DNA of 64,000 bases. Origin: Tritrichomonas foetus (lineage: Eukaryota; Parabasalia; Tritrichomonadida; Tritrichomonadidae). The notes under the pieces are model-generated. The model had not been told where the DNA came from, made no database searches, and saw nothing but the letters and a program-made list of their open reading frames with translations. Every line of letters starts with the position of its first letter. The stretch's first letter is position 1. Shown here piece by piece: positions 58,401 to 64,000 of the stretch. The position numbers were made by a program, and so were the translations under genes. The stretch is from contig MLAK01000565.1 in assembly GCA_001839685.1 (NCBI GenBank), positions 32,625-96,624 on the forward strand, read 5' to 3'.

Positions 58401-59995
58401 TTGTTACATCATTTGTGGATATGCTTGAATCATGCTCAACTCTTTCTCTTTATGGAAATTCCAATAGACCTATTCATTTAACAATTCAACAGCTAAATGA
58501 TACTTTTATGAATACTTTTTCTGGATCATTGACTAAGTTTCACACATTTTATTTCGGAAATAAATCAATGAATATTGATCCTATTGTTCTAACAACTTCT
58601 GCTGTTTATGACCAAATTACTGAAATATTTGAATTTCAATCAAATATAAGCTCCAGGCATGAATTATATACATCATATCCATTTGACATAATGTATTATT
58701 TTGCTATGAATTATCTTTTAATGACTTATTCAACCACTTTGAAGAGTTCCATTCCACTAAATCCAACAAATGATTATTTAATGAATGCTTGGCACATAGT
58801 TGTTTATCATTTGTATCCGTATTTCTTCGTACCTTTATTTAAGGTAGTTTCTTCTGATATTTCCAGATTAATTACAAATCAATTAGTTCAACATTATTTG
58901 GTTAATATATTTCTTGATATTTTGGGAATTATTTTTTCCTTTATTGCCATTTATCTCCTTGTTAAGACACACCAACAATTAGTTTCAGCATTGAGGCTTT
59001 TACTTCATGCACCGACTCATATTCTCCTTCAAAGTCGTTACATTACAGCCATTCTTTCAAATAACTTTTCTTTTCTTGAAATGAACCTTTCGATGATTGA
59101 CGAATCAACTTTTGATAAAGTAATCATCGATTTTCCTGAAGGTTTTGCCAAATTGGACGCGAATGGAAATGTTTTAAAAGTGAATGTTTTAGGTCAGCAT
59201 TTAATCGGCGATCTTAGCTATATTGATATAAAGCAAAAGAAATCTGTTGTAATGATTAACGATGTTTCTATTGAAATTAGTATATCCAAATATGGAACAG
59301 GATATTTAGCAACATTTCATGATTTAACAAACCAACTGAAAAATCAAAAACTTATTGAAGAAGAAGAAAAGCGAAGAGATTCGCTATATAAAATGATTAT
59401 TCCAGAATCAATAATAAAAAATTATGGCGATCCTTCACCCAACAAAATGATTGCATTTAAATCAAACAATGTTGTTGTCTCTGCAATTCAAGTGAAACCA
59501 CGTGATTCAACTGATATGAAGAGACTTTATTCCGAAATTATTGATCAACTACGCATAATGCAGAAACAATATGAATGTATTGAATACATTGATATTGAAT
59601 TCACCAAAATTATAATCATTGGTGGATTGGTCGATTCTAATACATCAGCTGAAGCCGTTGCTGAGCAAGTTCTTCAATATACTTATGAAGCAGTAGTCTA
59701 TATAAAATCTTTACGAGATGATAAACAAAAAGATTTTGATGTTCTTACTGGTTTTGTTTCAGGTGGACCAATCTCTTGTGGTCTGGTTTTTTTGAGCAGT
59801 GTTCCACAATTTGATGTGTTTGGAGATGTGATTGATTATGCCAAAATTATGTGTGAATATGGATCTGATAATTCAATACATTTGACAAGATCTTCATATG
59901 AATTGATTTATGGAGCGAATTTTGATATACGTGAACAGGGGGCATTGAATCTTCCATTACTGGGTGATATTATGACATATAATATTTTGTTATAA
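55478..59995 (+). CDS. Cyclase-like membrane protein with degenerate catalytic domain, 1505 aa
   Basis: This is a tandem relative of the preceding cyclase with the same plan: N-terminal span cluster, helical region, spans near residues 600-640, 835-860, 925-950 and 1145-1170, and a C-terminal region of cyclase shape. Recognisable remains are VSGGPISCGLVFLSSVPQFD and VFGDVIDYAKIMCEYG (like NSGG.LYAGVLG..KPVFD and IIGDPINVAARL). The metal-binding motif FTDI is replaced by VVSAIQVKP and the KLIGD motif by KIIIIGGLVD, so both catalytic Asp are missing and NVAAR is lost. No clear PAS domain is seen, only a short remnant near 1215-1290. It is probably inactive as a cyclase and may be a receptor or a partner subunit. 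The first ATG is 55478; the ORF opens at a TTG. Confidence 0.82.
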   Translation: MESATNNSSTTTTSSSYETKKDHLPFLKKSYLSRFRLTFCEFFAFAYCSCPIHPLFMKICSVIRLIQIYIPSMLLTLSSLFSHSFVLRRMRKILTVFTRALPVDTDIDKVRVASYVVLAFLIFEFLFLFYNTNRFQKKTTIHPFSLQYICIFSFNINVIVKPIAVSISTFLILSKHQTSADFIVCIFIYVVLILNVLIDLAQNSVSLFFLPTSFLTLKQKSHFAFTLICPLLTFFNELMVFANYYYICQAILIILYILLYLSVESYGFIIQLWEAKAFFATIFTSIVTIITLTCFDIFQKHIPIYLLIILFAIWVLAYIMSHFYRNHQITRSLRILTELQEDSVNFQQFKTPHKLSRVILHGFIFAHEYCINFSIFRDSLEYFPDNLSILYIFAKFLAIYPEEGHQLSWIQLSINRNHRKKFTSKYITTQINAILMKRDTSLSPELKRKLQSISQLMATSKLRVRNAWESAISGNSSRLLPLFEKATVLIDQINLKFTNLQSYHSNNHYALSLQASYCKDILADYKEAERLFEKIRFLQSGKASSIDQPFLFGRIYFPLLPSKITVSSSQLVINEIPQHSSQEEYAIIPKDEESSLDMSFDAMTLHSQMKSSIDSINVPSINFSIYFIVFSMFIIFFAYFITMLCVTPTLSSKISDPSKYLSIVGNIRYSFHMVAATAARLHGEISDGFSDKCEYDENINELIGGSCSSLNKLQYICNQALKALEEIPAMQLITATNRYLKNAQTIIFNKKHQYKDYQNWTSYITVERTLHEELIYYIETVILLSSDETYLNDTTSHYYANIMMNFNEISDPLLQASDLLMEFLESQVTVIQSKFTLAQIIVCTIVPLIDIIVVIILSKWIVSNQQKVYHCFTSLPKSTLQIMMSKLDNTTIQTGHQTTVSIALDDVTDTKAKDDKIIALFHTAQHGSSNKNVILFVCSMIVIAAIKSAYLYFSMALFINGSDSFKQSTPHLESIVTSFVDMLESCSTLSLYGNSNRPIHLTIQQLNDTFMNTFSGSLTKFHTFYFGNKSMNIDPIVLTTSAVYDQITEIFEFQSNISSRHELYTSYPFDIMYYFAMNYLLMTYSTTLKSSIPLNPTNDYLMNAWHIVVYHLYPYFFVPLFKVVSSDISRLITNQLVQHYLVNIFLDILGIIFSFIAIYLLVKTHQQLVSALRLLLHAPTHILLQSRYITAILSNNFSFLEMNLSMIDESTFDKVIIDFPEGFAKLDANGNVLKVNVLGQHLIGDLSYIDIKQKKSVVMINDVSIEISISKYGTGYLATFHDLTNQLKNQKLIEEEEKRRDSLYKMIIPESIIKNYGDPSPNKMIAFKSNNVVVSAIQVKPRDSTDMKRLYSEIIDQLRIMQKQYECIEYIDIEFTKIIIIGGLVDSNTSAEAVAEQVLQYTYEAVVYIKSLRDDKQKDFDVLTGFVSGGPISCGLVFLSSVPQFDVFGDVIDYAKIMCEYGSDNSIHLTRSSYELIYGANFDIREQGALNLPLLGDIMTYNILL

Positions 59996-60479
59996 CATGT
60001 TAGTTAGTTTTGTTTGTAAATTAATAAATAATAATAGACTTGACATTTTAACGTTTTCTTTAAAATATTTAAAGATAATCATCTTTCTTCTATATGAAAA
60101 GAAATAGCTACATATTTAATGATATTAATCGAGAATGAAGGTTATTCATTTTTCAATTGTGGAACAATATTGTTATTCGAAAAAATGAATTCTTGGTATC
60201 AATGAATTTCATCTATGTCAGATTTGATCCCTTTTTCTTCCAACACATAATTGTCACTCTTTAATATTTCTACAATATATTGATATGATGGTCCCATTGT
60301 TGGTTCTTTTGACTGACACATATTCAGATAAAGTAATCATGGCAATGATGAAAAAGCGATGGAACCTGCCACTATTTTAAAGGCCTAATGAATATTAGTC
60401 TTCAAAGAAAATCGTACTTATATTTTTTTTCTATTTTTTCTCAACAACAGTAATTTTTTTCACCATAACCGTCAGCTTT
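59996..60479. other. Intergenic region, nothing distinctive
   Basis: AT-rich DNA downstream of the second cyclase. No ORF, repeat array or RNA gene was recognised. Confidence 0.45.
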
Positions 60480-60484
60480 TCATT
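60480..60484 (+). promoter_or_regulatory. Initiator-like element TCATT
   Basis: TCATT with its A at 60482 lies 26 bases before the ATG at 60508. It matches the trichomonad initiator consensus and supports the start of the four-span protein. Confidence 0.4.
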
Positions 60485-60507
60485 ACGTTTAAAAATTAAA
60501 ATCTGAA

Positions 60508-61257
60508 ATGTTTCGAAATCTATCTTCACAGAAAAGAGTGATCGGAGTTGGTGTTTTTTGGCTCGATTGGGCCTTAGACGTTATACCTGTTGGATTCACC
60601 GCTTATTGTATCTATTTATGCACGTTATTAGCACACAGTTATTGGCAAAAAGTCAACGGATCAGGATCTTTGGCGTGCTGCGCCATCGCCGCCATTTTCG
60701 CAGCAGCAGCGATAGCCACACATATGCTTTTTCAGTTCGGATGCCTTCAATCCTTACAATCGATGATGAAATACATTTCTTTTGGTTCTACAGTCGTCGC
60801 TCTCATCATTCACGCTATTCTCTTGACATTCTTCACGCCCATTACAGCATCTCGCTCATACATTAACTTCAACGAATATACAATTATGAATGCAGCATCA
60901 GATGCAGATGCTCAGTACTATTCACAATTGAACACAACAAATTCAGGTAAGTACCAAATATTTAAATTTGTGTGGGACAGAACAGTTAACCAAAAAATTC
61001 CACTTACCGCATTTTTCATATTGTGGGGGGTTTGCTTTTCTTTATATTTTCTGGGTTTTAATTACTTGGAGTGTCATAAACCATCACCGAGCAGGCAAAT
61101 TCCTCAACAATCACAATTCCATCAACCTGAAGATCAAACAAATGATGATCTTCAACCACTTCACCAAGTACCAAATAACGACAATGAAGAAAACAATAAT
61201 GATGATTTTGAAGATGATGATCACGATGAAGGAAGTGACAAAAGCAACCCACTTTAA
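60508..61257 (+). CDS. Four-span membrane protein with acidic tail, 249 aa
   Basis: ATG start with an initiator 26 bases upstream. Four membrane spans are visible: about 22-44 (DVIPVGFTAYCIYLCTLLA), 54-75 (LACCAIAAIFAAAAIATHML), 92-112 (FGSTVVALIIHAILLTFF) and 164-185 (LTAFFILWGVCFSLYFLGF). Between spans 3 and 4 is an extracellular-type loop with an N-linked sequon (NTT). The C-terminal 60 residues are Gln/Pro, then very acidic (DDFEDDDHDEG), and probably cytosolic. The layout recalls tetraspan families (tetraspanin, claudin or MARVEL type), but the Cys signatures of tetraspanins are absent. Its function is unknown. Confidence 0.72.
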   Translation: MFRNLSSQKRVIGVGVFWLDWALDVIPVGFTAYCIYLCTLLAHSYWQKVNGSGSLACCAIAAIFAAAAIATHMLFQFGCLQSLQSMMKYISFGSTVVALIIHAILLTFFTPITASRSYINFNEYTIMNAASDADAQYYSQLNTTNSGKYQIFKFVWDRTVNQKIPLTAFFILWGVCFSLYFLGFNYLECHKPSPSRQIPQQSQFHQPEDQTNDDLQPLHQVPNNDNEENNNDDFEDDDHDEGSDKSNPL

Positions 61258-61368
61258 TTCATCGAGATACTTTGTTTGCTAGATATTAAAGAAAATATAG
61301 AAATTACTGACTTATTTATTTTACCTTTTGCTTCGTTAACATTTGAAATTTTCCTTTTTAAAAAGAAT

Positions 61369-63600
61369 ATGGTTAGAATTAGAAGAGACCGTTTAAATCG
61401 GTCTTATCAAGAACTCGAAAAAATGGAATTCACAATTATCTTTTATTGTGATCCTCCATTTGGCGCATTATATCATGTCAACGCAGACGAACTCGAAAAA
61501 ACCTTCAACGAAATTAAAATAGATTTTTTTGAAAATGTGAAAGAGAATATCGGTCTAGATTTTGATTTTGACTTCAATTCATGCAGAATTTACGCACTTG
61601 ACATGTCAAATCCATTGATTGCTCCTCCATACACAGAAATAACAGATTTAAATTTGCCTATTTCGTCGATAAAATATGCCAAATTTGATTTGCTAGTTTC
61701 TCCATACGATCCGTATTTTCAACCACCAACAGACGTCGGTTTTAACGAACTTTCCGCACAGAATGATGAGACACCTGGCGATAGCCTCATCCAAGAAGGA
61801 TTTATTTTAGTCGAGGCCAAAGATTATCATAACGCATTGAAAATCTTCCAAGAGGTTCGAGAATTACTTCCGAACGATCCCCGCCCAATTCACTACCTTA
61901 TTGAAATTTTATTGAAAATGCATAAATACAAACAAGCTTTAGTTTTTGCACAATCACATGTCCAAATTTTCCCATCTGATATCAGAATGCAGGTGCTGAA
62001 TGCCAAAGCGCATTATAAAAACAAAAATTATAAAAAATCATTAAAAATTTTACGATCAATTCAAAGTGTTTCTAAAATGAGCCAAAAAGATACTCAGATC
62101 ATCAATGTATTGATGGTTAAAAATTTAATCGCAATGGATTGTATTTCTGAAGCCAATATTTTAATTTCGACTTTACGACGGGAATTTGACACAAACATCA
62201 AACTTGTTAAATTAAGTGCGAAATTAGAAATCGCACAAGGAGATTTATTGGAAGCCACTAAACTAGTGCTCTCATCATTAGTTTATAATCCAAATTATCA
62301 AGACCTCCAAAAATTCATTGGAAAATATATCATTGGTTACAAGGCTGCTTCAATTTTCATGAATGAAATGTTCGATTGTTTTAAAGATCCAAATCAAATG
62401 TTTTTCCTTGCTAAAACATTTTATGATTATGGACGTTGTGACCAGGCGCATCCTTGTTTTGTTCAGGCATTTATGATGCAAACCAAAAAACCATCAATGG
62501 CTTTAATGCTTTTGAAAAATAGTATTGCAAAAAATTTAGTAGCTACCAAAATAATTGAAATTGTAAACTGTTTCTTATTCGCAAGTTATCCTCTTGTTTC
62601 ATTTTTATTTGGAACAAGAAATTATAACATCGATCATATTATTGGAAAGCCACCAGTTTCTGACTTTAATCAAGAAACTGAAAAGAAACCTCCTTCTCAA
62701 ATGAAACAAATGAAATATGAGAATTTTGAATCTCCTTTTATTACAAGCCAATTAGAAACCATTGAAATTATTATGCTTTTACAAATTTATTTATTTACAA
62801 ATGGTTTTATTTCTGCAGCTGAACGTTTAGTCCCTCATAATTTATTACAATTCATGCTTCCAAGAACAATTATTTCAAAAACTGCACGAACATCATTACT
62901 TGTTTTGTCCTTTGTACCAACAATTGAAAGACCTCTTCCGATTTTACAACCAATTTATGTGTTTGGGTATGAATCAGTAGTACCTATTGCTTATCGGACA
63001 ATAGACTTCCGTGGTACAAAAATGATTCTACAGCCAATTATGATTCAAGATTTATCTTATGAAAATTTCGCACAAAAGAAAAATCCAGCATATTTTGAAT
63101 TTAGTCGAAGAATATATAATATTCCCGAATATTCAACATTAATTTTTGAATTTGGTCGAAGTGATTGTCGCAAGTATGTAATAGAAGCGACGAAAATGAT
63201 TGATTTTTCAAGTTTGCGCGAAGCGCTTTTGGAACCTATTCTAAGTTTAGTTGAAGGAATTAAAGATTTGAGATCACAAAGAAAATTACGAATTTTAATT
63301 CATCCTGTGATGGTGACTGGAAGCAAATTCCACCAAAGGTTTATCGATTTCAATAAATTACTTAAAGAAAAAATTGATGAATTGAGTAATGAAATCGAAG
63401 AACTTCAGTTTTTGGACTTTTACAATGAAATGCTTGAGGAAACACAGAACACGTTGAAAGAAGAATTCGTTTATGACAATAAAATATGGAATTCAAACTA
63501 TTTACCAATAATGGAGAAATATATAAATACAAATATGCCAAAGAAACCATTTCCTCCAATCGAAGAACCTCTTAAATTCATTGATCCCGATTTTGAATGA
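61369..63600 (+). CDS. TPR protein with degenerate SGNH-hydrolase-like C-terminus, 743 aa
   Basis: The frame opens at a TTG at 61276; the first ATG is 61369, giving MVRIRRDRLNRSYQEL. Residues about 15-120 are a small alpha/beta domain. TPR-type helices run from about 133 to 360 (GFILVEAKDYHNALKIFQEV, LNAKAHYKNKNYKKSLKILR). At about 525-720 the order VFGYES, TLIFEFGRSDCRKYV, ILIHPVMVTGSKFHQRFIDF and a final DFYNEMLEET resembles a TPR-associated SGNH domain I recall as GDSH ... IFIFGEIDCREG ... IHPVLPVLDVTR..V..FN. Here the catalytic Ser of GDSH and the Asp/His of DGTH are gone, so enzymatic activity is unlikely. It may serve as a binding module. The match is from memory and medium confidence. 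Confidence 0.7.
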   Translation: MVRIRRDRLNRSYQELEKMEFTIIFYCDPPFGALYHVNADELEKTFNEIKIDFFENVKENIGLDFDFDFNSCRIYALDMSNPLIAPPYTEITDLNLPISSIKYAKFDLLVSPYDPYFQPPTDVGFNELSAQNDETPGDSLIQEGFILVEAKDYHNALKIFQEVRELLPNDPRPIHYLIEILLKMHKYKQALVFAQSHVQIFPSDIRMQVLNAKAHYKNKNYKKSLKILRSIQSVSKMSQKDTQIINVLMVKNLIAMDCISEANILISTLRREFDTNIKLVKLSAKLEIAQGDLLEATKLVLSSLVYNPNYQDLQKFIGKYIIGYKAASIFMNEMFDCFKDPNQMFFLAKTFYDYGRCDQAHPCFVQAFMMQTKKPSMALMLLKNSIAKNLVATKIIEIVNCFLFASYPLVSFLFGTRNYNIDHIIGKPPVSDFNQETEKKPPSQMKQMKYENFESPFITSQLETIEIIMLLQIYLFTNGFISAAERLVPHNLLQFMLPRTIISKTARTSLLVLSFVPTIERPLPILQPIYVFGYESVVPIAYRTIDFRGTKMILQPIMIQDLSYENFAQKKNPAYFEFSRRIYNIPEYSTLIFEFGRSDCRKYVIEATKMIDFSSLREALLEPILSLVEGIKDLRSQRKLRILIHPVMVTGSKFHQRFIDFNKLLKEKIDELSNEIEELQFLDFYNEMLEETQNTLKEEFVYDNKIWNSNYLPIMEKYINTNMPKKPFPPIEEPLKFIDPDFE

Positions 63601-63852
63601 TTATATTTAATAATTTGTTTTTATTGATTTTTATATAAAAATATCATTTATAAAACTTCTTTTGAATCTAATTTTTCAATTTCAATAATTTATCTTATTT
63701 GTTTTAACGTTAGTTTCGCTCCACATAATGTTTATCCATTTCTATAAATGAAAACAAGAAAACGAAACTCTTTTGAAAAATGCAAGATTTTTTTTCCACA
63801 ACTTTGCTCCACCTTCACACATATCAGCAAAAAAAGAAGAATATCGTTCATT

Positions 63853-64000
63853 AACAATAATACCTAATCAACAATAATACCTAATCAACAATAATACCTA
63901 ATCAACAATAATACCTAATCAACAATAATACCTAATCAACAATAATACCTAATCAACAATAATACCTAATCAACAATAATACCTAATCAACAATAATACA
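63853..64000. repeat. Minisatellite, 17-bp unit, at least 8.7 copies, running off the edge
   Basis: The unit AACAATAATACCTAATC is repeated almost perfectly from 63853 to the end of the window. The first copies are as clean as the last, so the array is young and may continue well beyond the edge. Confidence 0.92.

Noticed and set aside
1..64000. tRNA, rRNA or CRISPR loci
   Set aside because: I looked for B-box-like GGTTCGAATCC sequences, rRNA-like conserved stretches and spaced repeats. The only arrays are gap-free tandem minisatellites.

Overview
The window looks like nuclear DNA of a trichomonad (Parabasalia), most like Tritrichomonas; the species cannot be fixed from sequence alone. The grounds are: AT-rich intergenic DNA; almost intronless eukaryotic genes; short 5' leaders with TCA(C/T)(A/T) initiator-like motifs just upstream of several start codons; one intron with trichomonad-type borders (GTATGT ... 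TCTAATTCACAG); and two very large multi-membrane cyclase-family proteins of the kind expanded in trichomonads. There are no operons, ribosome binding sites, tRNAs, rRNAs or CRISPR arrays that I can see.

Region 1 (1-10.5 kb): an edge fragment, a broken gene of a YLYP-motif family (frameshift plus a Trp-to-stop change), coiled-coil and Asn-rich proteins of unknown role, an atypical dual-specificity phosphatase, and a probable Cdt1 replication-licensing factor divergent from a small LRR-like gene. Region 2 (10.5-30.2 kb): a USP7-type deubiquitinase with two MATH-like domains, an NRBP/WNK-like pseudokinase, a beta-helix-like surface protein, an ER Sep15/SelM-like protein that lacks its redox motif, a RalGAP/tuberin-like protein, a complete Ser/Thr kinase, an MFS sugar transporter, a PROPPIN-like WD protein and a DHHC-family acyltransferase with DHVC. 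Region 3 (31-40.4 kb): a membrane-anchored glycosyltransferase, an alpha/beta hydrolase, TRAP-beta, a HOOK-domain coiled-coil protein with an 18-bp tandem repeat interrupted by an assembly gap, and two low-complexity proteins.

Region 4 (40.5-49.7 kb): two nearly identical 1.1-kb DNA transposon copies in opposite orientation, each with 14-bp terminal inverted repeats and its own target-site duplication (9 bp and 8 bp). Between them lie EMC3, an actin-family pseudogene, a small coiled-coil gene and a CAMK/AMPK-like kinase carrying a 187-bp spliceosomal intron. Region 5 (49.7-64 kb): a PAS-adenylyl cyclase whose N-terminal homology seems to continue upstream of the first ATG, a tandem cyclase-like protein with a degenerate catalytic domain, a four-TM protein, and a TPR protein with a degenerate SGNH-hydrolase-like C-terminus. 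Minisatellites with 16-20 bp units recur between genes and run off the right edge.

Together the genes cover signalling (kinases, phosphatase, cAMP), ER biogenesis (TRAP-beta, EMC3, SelM-like), trafficking (HOOK, PROPPIN, DHHC) and replication. A recurrent theme is family members with missing catalytic residues. Several ORFs open to TTG or GTG; I moved those starts to the first plausible ATG.
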